From Ferruginibacter paludis (GTDB lineage Bacteria > Bacteroidota > Bacteroidia > Chitinophagales > Chitinophagaceae): a stretch of DNA of 64,000 nucleotides. The first letter of the stretch is position 1. Each line of letters starts with the position of its first letter. Location of the stretch: assembly GCF_030409685.1 (NCBI RefSeq), contig NZ_JAUFQJ010000005.1, positions 62,001 to 126,000 on the forward strand, in the 5' to 3' direction. The notes under the pieces were generated by a model. The model made no database searches. It saw nothing but the letters and a program-made list of their open reading frames with translations, and was not told the origin of the DNA. The position numbers and the translations under genes are program-made. This document shows, one piece after another, positions 34,344 through 44,193 of this stretch.

Positions 34344-36215
34344 ATGAAAAAATGGGTATTTCTTTTTTTACTGGCAGGCTTTTCTTTTTCAGCAACGGCG
34401 CAAAATGAAGACAGCAGCTGGTTTGCAAACAATTATTACAAGATAGAACGTATGGTGCCGATGAGAGATGGCATCCGTTTATTTACTGCTTTTTATATTC
34501 CGAAAGACAGCGCAGCGAGGCATCCCTTTCTGATGACCCGTACGCCTTATTCCTGCGCACCTTATGGTGAAAATAAATTTTCGGGCTTATGGAGAAGTTA
34601 CCGCATGGCCTACCTGAAAGAAAAATACATCATCGTTACACAGGATGTACGTGGCCGTTATATGAGCGAAGGCGTGTTTGCGGATGTGCGCCCGTTTAAT
34701 AAAAATAAAAAAACAAAGAAGGATATTGATGAGGCCAGCGATACATACGATGCCATTGCCTGGATGCTGAAAAACATCCCGGGAAACAATGGTAAAGTAG
34801 GTGTGCTGGGTACCAGTTATCCCGGCTTTTATGCAACAGAAGCTGCGCTGAGCGGGCATCCGGCGTTAAAGGCGGTGAGTCCGCAGGCGCCGGTTACTGA
34901 TTGGTTTATCGGGGATGACTTTCACCACAATGGCGCTTTCTTTGCGCTGGACGGATTTTCTTTTTATTCTTCATTTGGCAAGCCGCATCCGGTACCCACC
35001 AAAGATTATGGCCCCGGATTCAGCACACCCATCAAAGACAATTATCAATTTTACCTGCAGGCTGGTGCGGTAAAAAACTTAGCTGCTATGATTGGGGACA
35101 GCATTAAGTTCTGGCACGAGATGTACAAGCACCCCACTTATGATGCGTGGTGGCAGGCCAGGAATGCAAGGGTTGGTTTATACAATGTGCAGCCTGCTAT
35201 GTTGTATGTAGGCGGATTGTTTGATGCCGAAGATTGCTTTGGTGCCTGGAACTGTTACAAGGCAACCAGGAAACAAAGTCCGGCTACCAATACCAAAATA
35301 GTAATGGGCCCCTGGTTTCACGGGCAATGGAGCGGTGAAGGAAGTTATATGGGCAATGTGCGTTTTGCTTCCAACACCAGCGCCTGGTACCAGCAAACCA
35401 TGGAAGTGCCTTTTTTTAACTATTACCTAAAAGGGATAGGCAATGCGGATACCATCTCGCAGGCCAATATATTTTTCACGGGGGAAAACAGCTGGAAAAA
35501 ACTACCCCAGTGGCCACCGGCAAATATTGAAAACAAAGCCCTGTATTTTCATGCCGGTGGTAAATTGTCTTTTGATAAACCTGTTGTAAAAACTGCTGCC
35601 TTTACAGAGTATACAAGCGACCCGGCTCACCCCGTGCCTTACGCTGATGGCGTTCATGAAGGAAGGACAAGAGAATACATGACCGATGACCAGCGTTTTG
35701 CTTCCAGGAGGCCCGATGTGCTTAGCTTTGAGACCGACACACTTACAGAAGAACTGACACTGGCCGGACCGGTGCTTGCTGATTTAATGACCAGCATAAC
35801 CACAACAGATGCTGATTTTGTTGTGAAGGTAATAGATGTTTTTCCGGATGATTTTAAATATGATCCTTCTTTAAAAGGCAATGGTAAAGACTACCCGATG
35901 GGCGGTTACCATATGCTGGTGCGGGCAGAAATTATGCGGGGCAAATTCAGGAACAGTTATGAAAACCCGGAACCTTTTGCACCTGATAAAATAACGGAAG
36001 TGAAATATGCTTTGCCGGACGTGGCGCATACATTTAAAAAAGGTCACCGCCTGATGATACAGGTACAAAGTACCTGGTTTCCGCTGGCAGACAGGAACCC
36101 GCAAAAGTTCATCAATATTTATACAGCCAATGACAGCGACTTTCAAAAGGCCAGCATTAAAATATACCATGATGGAGTAAATGCATCGGCTGTTATTTTA
36201 CCTGTTTTAAAATAA
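34344..36215 (+). CDS. CocE/NonD family hydrolase (X-Pro dipeptidyl-peptidase S15-like)
   Basis: 623 aa. A signal peptide (MKKWVFLFLLAGFSFSATAQ) is followed by an alpha/beta-hydrolase domain: the oxyanion region QDVRGRYMSEG, nucleophile Ser158 in GVLGTSYPGFYA, and the WFHGQW segment carrying the probable catalytic histidine. A C-terminal jelly-roll (XPDP C-terminal) domain starts near 430 (DTLTEELTLAGPVLADLMTS) and ends in HRLMIQVQSTWFPLADRNPQ. Size and layout match periplasmic alpha-amino acid ester hydrolases and related acylases. Substrate unknown. Single transcription unit. Confidence 0.9.
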   Translation: MKKWVFLFLLAGFSFSATAQNEDSSWFANNYYKIERMVPMRDGIRLFTAFYIPKDSAARHPFLMTRTPYSCAPYGENKFSGLWRSYRMAYLKEKYIIVTQDVRGRYMSEGVFADVRPFNKNKKTKKDIDEASDTYDAIAWMLKNIPGNNGKVGVLGTSYPGFYATEAALSGHPALKAVSPQAPVTDWFIGDDFHHNGAFFALDGFSFYSSFGKPHPVPTKDYGPGFSTPIKDNYQFYLQAGAVKNLAAMIGDSIKFWHEMYKHPTYDAWWQARNARVGLYNVQPAMLYVGGLFDAEDCFGAWNCYKATRKQSPATNTKIVMGPWFHGQWSGEGSYMGNVRFASNTSAWYQQTMEVPFFNYYLKGIGNADTISQANIFFTGENSWKKLPQWPPANIENKALYFHAGGKLSFDKPVVKTAAFTEYTSDPAHPVPYADGVHEGRTREYMTDDQRFASRRPDVLSFETDTLTEELTLAGPVLADLMTSITTTDADFVVKVIDVFPDDFKYDPSLKGNGKDYPMGGYHMLVRAEIMRGKFRNSYENPEPFAPDKITEVKYALPDVAHTFKKGHRLMIQVQSTWFPLADRNPQKFINIYTANDSDFQKASIKIYHDGVNASAVILPVLK

Positions 36216-36267
36216 TAGCGACTAGTAGTTTGTTGGTAAATCGTTTGATATAAACAGCTTACATTCT

Positions 36268-36325
36268 TTTTTTTCTTGAAAAAAAAAAGAAACAAGATCA
36301 AGGCTGCGAATAAAAAAAGTGTTTG
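36268..36325 (-). repeat. Dispersed copy of the array core
   Basis: Read on the minus strand it gives CACTTTTTTTATTCGCAGCC, TTGATCTTGTTTC, a T-run and TCAAGAAAAAAAAGAA, the same core as in the 14600-16430 array. It lies 50 bp after the CocE-like gene and may serve as an AT-rich terminator. Confidence 0.65.
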
Positions 36326-36502
36326 ATTAATGAAGGCTTAGCAAACCTCTTTTTCAATTGTTAACCCATTTTCTGCAATGATAAAAACAACAAAATATCA
36401 AGATTGCTAAAAAAATAATTTAGTGAAGCAGTAATCATTTATAAAATTGAGAACTGTTTTTGCTATGGGATGAGGAAAGCAAATAGTTCCCCGCTAAGAG
36501 GT

Positions 36503-37408
36503 ATGGCTAAATCAAATCTTTCTATTTACAGTGCATTACTGGCAAACCTGGTGATTGCCGTTACAAAATTTGTTGCGGGAATTTTTAGTAATAGTTCGGC
36601 TATGATCGCCGAAGGCGTGCACTCACTGGCTGATACCATCAACCAGTTACTGATATTATTTGGCATCCGGCAAAGTAAAAAACCGCCGGATGCGTTGCGG
36701 CCTTTTGGTTATGGCAAGGAATTGTATTTCTGGTCATTTATTGTTTCTATTATCATTTTTGGGTTGGGTGGCGGTGTGTCTGTTTACCAGGGCTATGAGC
36801 ATATCATTCATCCAAAAATGTCGGGCGATATCACCTGGAATTACCTGGTGCTGGCCATATCGTTTGTTTTTGAAGGCAGCTCCTTAATAATAGCTGCTAA
36901 AGAATTTAATAAGGTACGCAAAGGTGAAAGCTGGTGGCGGGCCATTGTAAAAAGTAAAGATCCTTCTGCATTTCTGGTATTGTTTGAAGATGGTGCGGCC
37001 GTGCTTGGACTCATCATTGTTGCCATTTGTTTATTTGCCGGGCACCAATTAAACCTTCCATACCTGGATGGCGTTGCTTCGCTGCTGGTGGGTATTTTAC
37101 TGGTTGGGGTTTCCCTTATACTTGCAAGAGAAAGCAGAAGTTTGTTGATGGGTGAAGGCATTGCTTCATCAACACGTCAACGGATCAGCACACTGATACA
37201 ACAAGACCCCGCTGTAGAAAAAACGGTGCATATTTTATCCACCTATCAATCGCCGGAGGAAGTATTGCTGATGCTGATTGTTGCATTTAAAGCCGATCTT
37301 GATACAGCAGAAATAAACGATTCCATTGTGCGGATAAGGGCAGCTATTAAAAAGGAATTTTCTTTTGTACGCTTCATTATTATTCAGCCGGAATTATTTG
37401 AAAAATAA
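36503..37408 (+). CDS. Cation diffusion facilitator (CDF) family metal transporter
   Basis: 301 aa from the ATG at 36503; an ATG at 36470 adds 11 residues. Six membrane helices are predicted. Helix 2 carries the metal-site motif AEGVHSLADTINQLL (H-x-x-x-D), and helix 5 has the second site in LPYLDGVASLLVGILL (only Asp is obvious). A PFGYGKELYFWSFI loop precedes helix 3, and the C-terminal cytoplasmic domain is present (KTVHILSTYQSPEEVLLMLI). Family role: proton-coupled export of Zn, Fe or similar divalent metals. Specificity cannot be read from the sequence. Confidence 0.88.
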   Translation: MAKSNLSIYSALLANLVIAVTKFVAGIFSNSSAMIAEGVHSLADTINQLLILFGIRQSKKPPDALRPFGYGKELYFWSFIVSIIIFGLGGGVSVYQGYEHIIHPKMSGDITWNYLVLAISFVFEGSSLIIAAKEFNKVRKGESWWRAIVKSKDPSAFLVLFEDGAAVLGLIIVAICLFAGHQLNLPYLDGVASLLVGILLVGVSLILARESRSLLMGEGIASSTRQRISTLIQQDPAVEKTVHILSTYQSPEEVLLMLIVAFKADLDTAEINDSIVRIRAAIKKEFSFVRFIIIQPELFEK

Positions 37409-37648
37409 AAAAATGATTTTTAGATTTGGTAATACATTGCAATACCATTCCAAAATTCATTTTATCTGTACCCTTCGAAACTGAAACTGGTATGTTACTT
37501 GCCTTGTTGATAAAAATAGTATTCCCCATAAAAACAATAACGCATTTTTAGCAAAGGTTCTGTATCTTTCGCCGGATTGTACCACACGACGACAGATGCA
37601 GTTGCCTGCCAGCTACATGCAGTATTATTAACCAATACATTTTACCAT

Positions 37649-38089
37649 ATGAACGTAGCAGAACGCAAGCTGGTCGTTAAAGAATCTATGTTGCCTGGCG
37701 CAGGCAAGGGGTTGTATACAGAAGAATTAATTGAGAAGGGCAGTTGTATCATTGAGTACAAAGGCACGGTTACAACCTGGAAAAATGTGGCACACGATGA
37801 TGGAAAAAATGCCTACGTTTTTTATGTAAACCGCAACCATGTTACGGACGCAAGGGATCATCCGCATGAACTGGCCCGCTATGTAAATGATGCAAAAGGC
37901 ATTCAGCAGGTAAAGGGGATTACCAACAATGCGGAGTATGTTGTTATTAAGAGACGCATTTATATCTACGCTACTAAAAATATTCCTGCCGGCGCTGAAA
38001 TTTTTGTTGGCTATGGAAAAGGTTACTGGGATACTATCCGGGGCTACCTGAAAGAGGCAGCACAAAACAGTACCGCAGCAACCGTTTAA
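37649..38089 (+). CDS. Small SET-domain protein (putative lysine methyltransferase)
   Basis: 146 aa from the ATG at 37649 (frame open to 37577). It consists of a SET domain alone: VVKESMLPGAGKGLYTEELI, GSCIIEYKGTV, the substrate/cofactor region ARYVNDAKGIQQVKGITNNA (in place of the eukaryotic R-F-I-N-H-S), and the end AGAEIFVGYGKGYW. Family members transfer methyl groups from S-adenosylmethionine to lysines; targets of stand-alone bacterial SET proteins are mostly unknown. It converges with the ABC ATPase gene, 20 nt away. Confidence 0.84.
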   Translation: MNVAERKLVVKESMLPGAGKGLYTEELIEKGSCIIEYKGTVTTWKNVAHDDGKNAYVFYVNRNHVTDARDHPHELARYVNDAKGIQQVKGITNNAEYVVIKRRIYIYATKNIPAGAEIFVGYGKGYWDTIRGYLKEAAQNSTAATV

Positions 38090-38108
38090 TGTTTATTAAA
38101 GTTTAACC

Positions 38109-38774
38109 TTAGCGCTGTATCAATCCGTCTTTCAGGCGTATAACCCGGTTACCGTACGTGGCGTTATGTTCACTGTGCGTAACCTGCACGATGGTTACTT
38201 TTTCCTGTTCATTTAATTTTTTAAACAGTTCCATAATTTCAGTGGCCTGGTCGCTGTGCAGGTTACCCGTAGGCTCATCTGCAAAAATTACTTTGGGATT
38301 ACCGGCGATGGCCCTTGCGATTCCCACCAGTTGCTGTTGACCTCCCGACAGCTGTGACGGAAACAAATCTTTTCTTCCCACAATGTTGAATTTATCCAGC
38401 AGCTCTGCTACCCTGCTTTTTCTTTCAGACGAATTGAGGCCTTTGTACAACAGCGGCGTTTCAATGTTTTCATACACCGTCAGTTCATCAATCAGGTGAT
38501 AGGCCTGGAACACAAAGCCAATCTGGTTGCGGTGCAGTTCGGTTCGTTTCTTTTCTGTAAGCTTTGAAACGTTTTCACCCAGAAACAAATATTCGCCTTC
38601 ATTGGCTTCTTCCAGCAGCCCTAAAATGTGCAGCAGTGTTGACTTTCCCGAACCTGAAGGTCCCATGATGGAAACAAATTCGCCTTCAGCAATATCAAGG
38701 CTTACATCGCTTAATACATAAGCTTTTTTTGAACCGGTGTTGTAGTACTTGTAGATCTTTTTTAGTTGTATCAT
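38109..38774 (-). CDS. ABC transporter ATP-binding protein (MacB/LolD type)
   Basis: 221 aa, the MacB/FtsE/LolD subfamily. Walker A GPSGSGKST (38-46), Q-loop FVFQAYHL (Q90), signature LSGGQQQ (142-148), Walker B VIFADEPTGN (162-171), and H-loop in VTHSEHNAT. It powers mechanotransmission through FtsX-type permeases at the inner membrane. It is the only ATPase gene beside nine permease genes and is the most downstream in transcription direction (164 nt after the stop of the last permease gene). Confidence 0.94.
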   Translation of the reverse strand: MIQLKKIYKYYNTGSKKAYVLSDVSLDIAEGEFVSIMGPSGSGKSTLLHILGLLEEANEGEYLFLGENVSKLTEKKRTELHRNQIGFVFQAYHLIDELTVYENIETPLLYKGLNSSERKSRVAELLDKFNIVGRKDLFPSQLSGGQQQLVGIARAIAGNPKVIFADEPTGNLHSDQATEIMELFKKLNEQEKVTIVQVTHSEHNATYGNRVIRLKDGLIQR

Positions 38775-38938
38775 GTTTTATTTTGCCATTCAGGCGTTTA
38801 GATATTTATGTTTATGTGTTTGCGGTTGTCAGGTCATTGTCTTTTTTGATGACAATACTTATTTTTTTGTGCTTCAAATTTCTCATTATTTCAACAAACC
38901 TGCGTGTGAATTTTCTTCCGCAACGGCGGAGATGGCGC

Positions 38939-41326
38939 TCATTCTGTTTTTAAAGTTTTTACCGGATTGGCAATGGCAGCTTTTACTGACTGAACACTGA
39001 GTGTCAGCAATGCAACCAGCATAGCCAGCATCCCGGCCATTAAAAAATATTGCGCCTTTATCGGGATATGATACGCAAAATCATTCAGCCAATACTTCAT
39101 GCTAATTGCTGCTATTGGTGTTGCGACGACCAACGCAATCAATACCATCCCTATAAATTCTTTTGTAAGCAACGCAATAATGCTGGCAACAGAAGCACCC
39201 AATACTTTTCTTATGCCAATTTCCTTTGTACGCTGAACAGTACTAAAGGAAGTGAGGCCAAGCAAACCGAGGCAGGAGATGAAGACAGAGAGCACGGCGA
39301 AGCAGATAAATAATTTTCCAAACTGGTTGTCGGCCTTGTACTGCGCATTAAATGTATCGTCTGCAAAATTATAAACCAGCGGTAATCCTGGTGCGATAGC
39401 AGACCATTTTTTTTGAAGGGCACTAACCGTTGATGCCATATTCTCTGATGCAACATCCAGCGTTAAAAACGTAAAGAAACCCGGTGATACCTGCATGGTG
39501 AGTGGCATGATCGCCTCGTGCAGCGAATGAAAATGAAAGTCTTTGATCACGCCGATAACTAAGCCATTGCCGCCCCGCTGTGAAAATGGTTTTCCGATTG
39601 CATCCGCAGCATTATTAAAGCCAAGCCGCTTTACGGCAGACTCATTAATCACCATGGCATCCCGCATATCGCCGGCAAAATCTTTAGAAAATCCCCTGCC
39701 GGCAACTAGTTCCAGACCATATTGTTTTAAAAAATTATAATCAACAAAATAAGCATCTGCCTGAAGTTCCTGCGGCTCTTTATTTTCACCTTCAATGGTG
39801 GTAGGATATTTTGTATTGCTGCGGCCCGGGATGCTGGAAGATATACTTGATGAATGTATCCCCGGAATGCCGGTTAATTCAGCCATTACAGTTTCTCCGT
39901 GTTCGCTAATCCTCTCATCGTAGTGGAAATCTATTACAAGGTTATGCTCTTTTTTAAATCCCAGATTTTCATTTTGCATAAAGTTCAACTGGCTGTAAAC
40001 AACAATGGTCGCAATGATCAGTACAATTGAAATTGTGAACTGGGTAATCACCAATCCCTTTCTTAAAATCAGTCCCTTTACATTGTTGACAAACTTGCCC
40101 TTAAGATTGCTGACTGGTTTAAAACGGGCAAGCACCAACGCGGGGTAAAGTCCGGAAAGCAGGCCCATAGCAATGGCCAGCAGTAAAAACAATCCGGCAA
40201 ATTTTATATTACCAGCCATCCCGGTCGTGATAACTTTACCGGTTATGTTATTGACAAAAGGTTGCAATGCAGTACACAAAATAACTGCTATTGCAAATGC
40301 AATCAGGGATACGGTTAAGGCGTCGGTAAGAAACTGGTAAGTCAGCTGTTGTCTTGTTGCGCCGGTCACTTTTCTTACACCAATTTCTTTTGCTCTTTTT
40401 AAAGAAAGTGCAGTGGTAAGATTGATAAAATTAAAACAGGCGATAAACAATACAAAGATGGCTACAATTGAAAAAACATAGATGTTGGTGTAGTTACCCG
40501 AAGCAGTGGCACCCGCCTTGTTGCCTCTTGCCTGGCCATGCAGGTAAAGACTGTTAAGCGGCTCTGCCACCAGCGAATACTGCAAATTATTTTTTAACGG
40601 ATGTTCTTTTGCAAAGCCGGCTAGTTTTGCGGTAAAGCCCGCTGCACTTGTATTTTCCTTTAAGAGAACATAGGTTGAAAAACCGAACCTGCTCCAGTTG
40701 GTCATCCAGTTTGTGCCTTCTTTAATTAAGGAAGACATTGAGAGAAAAATGTCAGTCCGGAAGTGCGAATTTTGTGGAATGTCTTTCATCACGCCTGTCA
40801 CAGTCGCCGTGATTTTACCATCAAGCGTTAATGTTTTATTGATGCAATCGGTGGTGCCAAAATATTTTTTGGCAGCTGTTTCCGATAGCACCATGGCATA
40901 GGGATTATTAAAAACCGTTGCAGCATTGCCACTTATCAACGGAAAAGAAAAAACGCTGAAAACAGAGGGATCAGCATAAGCCAGTGTTTCCTCCCCGTAA
41001 GCATCCTGATCCTTTTGAACAATATAATAATCCAAAAAAATCCGGGTGGTGTTTTCTACTTCGGGAAAGGTGCTTTGCACTGCACCGGCAACAGCACCCG
41101 CCGATGTTTCGTGCGTAATTCCAGCCGGAGTTTCAACGTTGGTGCTTAGCCGCAGGATACGGTCGGCATTGGTATTAAACTGATCATAACTCAATTCGAA
41201 GTGAACAAAAAGCACGGCATAATAAACTACGGAAAAGGCAACCGCCAAACCAACCAGGTTAATGGCTGAAAACAATTTGTATGCCCTGAGATACCTGAAC
41301 GTTGTTTTAAAATAATGTTTAATCAT
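38939..41326 (-). CDS. MacB/FtsX-type ABC permease (array member 1, next to the ATPase)
   Basis: 795 aa with an internally duplicated layout that all nine array members share: TM1 near 21-43, a MacB periplasmic core domain, three TMs (about 283-305, 333-356, 376-398), TM5 near 427-447, a second periplasmic domain, and TMs 6-8 near 671-781. The coupling motif follows TM2 and TM6: RAKEIGVRKVTGA (311-323) and RTKEIGVRKVLGA (699-711). C-terminus NPVKTLKTE. Such permeases do not need to move substrate across the inner membrane; relatives drive efflux or lipoprotein release. Substrate unknown. Fifty nt downstream of member 2, so probably co-transcribed with it. Confidence 0.9.
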   Translation of the reverse strand: MIKHYFKTTFRYLRAYKLFSAINLVGLAVAFSVVYYAVLFVHFELSYDQFNTNADRILRLSTNVETPAGITHETSAGAVAGAVQSTFPEVENTTRIFLDYYIVQKDQDAYGEETLAYADPSVFSVFSFPLISGNAATVFNNPYAMVLSETAAKKYFGTTDCINKTLTLDGKITATVTGVMKDIPQNSHFRTDIFLSMSSLIKEGTNWMTNWSRFGFSTYVLLKENTSAAGFTAKLAGFAKEHPLKNNLQYSLVAEPLNSLYLHGQARGNKAGATASGNYTNIYVFSIVAIFVLFIACFNFINLTTALSLKRAKEIGVRKVTGATRQQLTYQFLTDALTVSLIAFAIAVILCTALQPFVNNITGKVITTGMAGNIKFAGLFLLLAIAMGLLSGLYPALVLARFKPVSNLKGKFVNNVKGLILRKGLVITQFTISIVLIIATIVVYSQLNFMQNENLGFKKEHNLVIDFHYDERISEHGETVMAELTGIPGIHSSSISSSIPGRSNTKYPTTIEGENKEPQELQADAYFVDYNFLKQYGLELVAGRGFSKDFAGDMRDAMVINESAVKRLGFNNAADAIGKPFSQRGGNGLVIGVIKDFHFHSLHEAIMPLTMQVSPGFFTFLTLDVASENMASTVSALQKKWSAIAPGLPLVYNFADDTFNAQYKADNQFGKLFICFAVLSVFISCLGLLGLTSFSTVQRTKEIGIRKVLGASVASIIALLTKEFIGMVLIALVVATPIAAISMKYWLNDFAYHIPIKAQYFLMAGMLAMLVALLTLSVQSVKAAIANPVKTLKTE

Positions 41327-41376
41327 AACTCCAATTGAAACCCGTTATGCCGTGTTATTGTTACTAAAAATGCTTC

Positions 41377-43782
41377 CTACTCACTCTTTAAATTTTTCAT
41401 CGGGTTGGCCAGTGCAGCTTTTAATGTTTGCAAAACAATCAGTAAAAGCGTTATCAAACCTAAGGCAATAATGGGCAACAAAAAAGGTTGTGCTGTTAAA
41501 TTAATGCGGTAAGCATAATTGCTTAGCCAGCCGCTCATCAGGTAACAGGCAATGGGCACCGCCACAAAAGCTGCGAGTAGTACGATTGCCGCGAATTCTT
41601 TTATAAATAAGATTGTGATATGGGGTACCGATGCGCCTAATACTTTGCGGATGCTAATCTCCTTTACACGTTTGTGCACACTTAATGAAATTAAACCCAG
41701 CACGCCCAGCAACACAATGATGAGCGACAGAATGGTAGCAGTAAAAGCCGCTTTCTTTAATTGAATTTCATTGGCGTACAGGTTCTTCAATGTGTCATCC
41801 ATAAACTGGTACTCGAAAGAACTGCCGGGCATTAACTGCGACCATTTTTTTTGAATGGCATCAATACTGGCCGTTGTGTTGCCGGGCTTCAATTTAAAAG
41901 AAAGATAGCGATGCACAACTGCCGTGTATACATTAAAAAATATGATCGGGCCCATTGCATTTTGCATACTGAAGAAATGAAAATTACCCGTAACGCCTTT
42001 AATGGTAAATGTAGTAGGATCGCCTGGAATACGCAGCTGCTGGCCAATGGCGGCGCCGGGCGTTTTATAGCCCAAGGCTGCAACCGCCTTTTCGTTGATG
42101 ATTACTTTGCCGGAGTCTAACATACGGCTGTCAAAAAATTCACCACTCTGTAAAGGTATCTGGTAAGTGCTGAGGTAATTTTCATCCGTCACCAATGCCT
42201 GCATGCCGATTGTTTTGGTTGAATCGCCCCCGCTTTTATACACCTGCGGTTCATTGCCATTGTTGCCATTGGGTATTTCATAACTCAGTGTAACCGCACT
42301 TACCTGTGGCATCGCGGCAAACTCATTTCTGATGGTTTGCATTTTCTTTACACCGGCAGGGCTCCAGTCCCTCGGCACCTGCGACGCCACTACAAATTCT
42401 TTATTGTATCCTAAACTTTTGCTGAAAAAAAGTGATACCTGTTGTGTAACAATCACTGCCGCTATCAGCACAACCAATGCAATGGCGAATTGAAAACCAA
42501 CGAGTGATTTGCGGAGTACAATATTTTCTTTTACCGTTTTTAATTTTCCTTTCAGTGAGCTGACCGTGTTATTGGCAGATAATACAAACGCAGGGTAAAC
42601 GCCCGCCAGCAAAGCGATCAGCAATACCATCACCAACGGTACCATTAAAAAATAAAGTGGCAAAGATGACAATGCCGGAATTGCTTTTCCAACTATCCCT
42701 GCGAAAACAGGGCTTGCCAAAGGGTAAGCAGCCAGTGCCAATAATGTGGCCACCAACACCAATACAAACGACTCTGTGAGGAACTGCATGATAAACTGAA
42801 TGCGCAAACCACCCAGCACTTTTCTTACACCAATCTCCCGCATGCGGCTGCCTGCATTGCTGATGGAAATATTGATAAAATTCACAACGGCCATCAGCAA
42901 AATAAACAGCGCAATAAAGGAGAGTGTATACAACATGCGTTTCACCAAGCCATTGTCTTTTTGAAGATAATACTCAGTTAGCGCAATGGGCCGGATGGTT
43001 AGATTTGCTCTTATTCCATCAGGCGCATTGGTTTGTATCAGTTGTTGAATGGCTTTTTCAACACCGGCGATGGTGGCTCCTTCCTTCAATTCAATGTAAG
43101 AAGGAATCCAGGTGTTGTTCCAGTCTTCAAGACTGGTACGTCCGAAAAAAGCATAAGTATTCGTCGGGATAAAGATGGTATTGTTGTTATTGTTATTCAG
43201 GTTGGTGACAGAGTTTTTTGGCGGGTCTTTTAAAACGCCGGTGATAGTAAAATCATTTTTACCACCGGAAAAGCTTTGGATGGAAATGGATTGTCCTACC
43301 GCATCTTTTTTTCCAAAATATTTGATGGCGGTGGCTGCTGTAATAACAGCTGTGTAAGGTTCTTTCAAAGCCGTGGCCGGATTGCCAGCTAACAATTCAA
43401 AGCCATACATGGATAGCATCGTACTGTCGCCTAATTGTATGCTTTCCCTGAAAGCCTTATCACCTTTGGTCACTCCAGAAGTAATGCCATCCCAACGGTA
43501 ATAGTTCGCAACCAAAGATGGATAATCTTCTTTCAATCTTTTGGCAATGGGGGAAAGTGTTGTAACAGCATAATGTATATTCTCCCCTTTCCACTCGCTT
43601 TGCAAAAAGTATTGTCGTCCGGAATGATTTAATTTTTTATTTACCTGCAACTCTCCCCACACATACGCCCCTATAAGCAAGGTAAATGTAATGCCGGCAA
43701 AAAGCCCCAACACGTTTACAATGGAATAGAAACGATGTTTAATAATGTTTCTCCAGGCTGTTTTGAAATAGTTTTTTATCAT
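41377..43782 (-). CDS. MacB/FtsX-type ABC permease (array member 2)
   Basis: 801 aa, same eight-TM, two-periplasmic-domain layout. N-terminus MIKNYFKTAWRNIIKHRFYS; coupling motifs SRMREIGVRKVLGG and RVKEISIRKVLGA; C-terminus NPMKNLKSE. A run of asparagines (LNNNNNNT, near residue 200) lies in the first periplasmic domain and is unique in the array. The upstream gap to member 3 holds the plus-strand PIN toxin-antitoxin pair, so this gene and member 1 probably have their own promoter. Confidence 0.9.
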   Translation of the reverse strand: MIKNYFKTAWRNIIKHRFYSIVNVLGLFAGITFTLLIGAYVWGELQVNKKLNHSGRQYFLQSEWKGENIHYAVTTLSPIAKRLKEDYPSLVANYYRWDGITSGVTKGDKAFRESIQLGDSTMLSMYGFELLAGNPATALKEPYTAVITAATAIKYFGKKDAVGQSISIQSFSGGKNDFTITGVLKDPPKNSVTNLNNNNNNTIFIPTNTYAFFGRTSLEDWNNTWIPSYIELKEGATIAGVEKAIQQLIQTNAPDGIRANLTIRPIALTEYYLQKDNGLVKRMLYTLSFIALFILLMAVVNFINISISNAGSRMREIGVRKVLGGLRIQFIMQFLTESFVLVLVATLLALAAYPLASPVFAGIVGKAIPALSSLPLYFLMVPLVMVLLIALLAGVYPAFVLSANNTVSSLKGKLKTVKENIVLRKSLVGFQFAIALVVLIAAVIVTQQVSLFFSKSLGYNKEFVVASQVPRDWSPAGVKKMQTIRNEFAAMPQVSAVTLSYEIPNGNNGNEPQVYKSGGDSTKTIGMQALVTDENYLSTYQIPLQSGEFFDSRMLDSGKVIINEKAVAALGYKTPGAAIGQQLRIPGDPTTFTIKGVTGNFHFFSMQNAMGPIIFFNVYTAVVHRYLSFKLKPGNTTASIDAIQKKWSQLMPGSSFEYQFMDDTLKNLYANEIQLKKAAFTATILSLIIVLLGVLGLISLSVHKRVKEISIRKVLGASVPHITILFIKEFAAIVLLAAFVAVPIACYLMSGWLSNYAYRINLTAQPFLLPIIALGLITLLLIVLQTLKAALANPMKNLKSE

Positions 43783-43956
43783 GGCTGATAATTAAAATTA
43801 AGTTAACGTTATAATACCTTACAGGCACTTATACAAAATATGGTTGAAATTTTTGGACGCTACTATGGAGCAAGCCGGTATAACAAAATGGCTAAATTCA
43901 CTTTGTAAAATTCTCATTTCAAAGGATTTATTTTTTTGTAATTTTATAAGAACAAA

Positions 43957-44193
43957 ATGTTTTTTATGGAACGCATTGTAATTGAAGTAGCTGATGAAAC
44001 CGCAAAAAAATGGCAGAATGTTTCTCCTAAGATAAAAAGCCATCTTGAAAAAAGTTTTGAAAAACAAATTGATGAGATTGTTCAACAATTGAAAGTAATT
44101 GAATTTGATAATCTGCTGCAATCTGCAGGCGAAGAAGCTGCCAGAAATGGCCTTACCGAAGAAACGCTTCAACAACTGCTGAATGAAGAATAA
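43957..44193 (+). CDS. Putative antitoxin of a PIN-type module
   Basis: 78 aa (an ATG at 43966 gives 75). Short acidic helical protein: MERIVIEVADETAKKWQNVS, a central SFEKQIDEIVQQLKVIEFDN and a C-terminal EEAARNGLTEETLQQLLNEE. The C-terminus resembles the toxin-binding tails of small antitoxins. It overlaps the PIN-domain gene by 11 nt, the classic toxin-antitoxin arrangement. No DNA-binding domain is clear. The pair runs opposite to the permease genes on both sides. Confidence 0.72.
   Translation: MFFMERIVIEVADETAKKWQNVSPKIKSHLEKSFEKQIDEIVQQLKVIEFDNLLQSAGEEAARNGLTEETLQQLLNEE

Noticed and set aside
38800..38910. A 24-codon minus-strand frame (MRNLKHKKISIVIKKDND) between the last permease and the ATPase gene
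   Set aside because: Too short and without supporting context; the gap is AT-rich and such frames are expected by chance.
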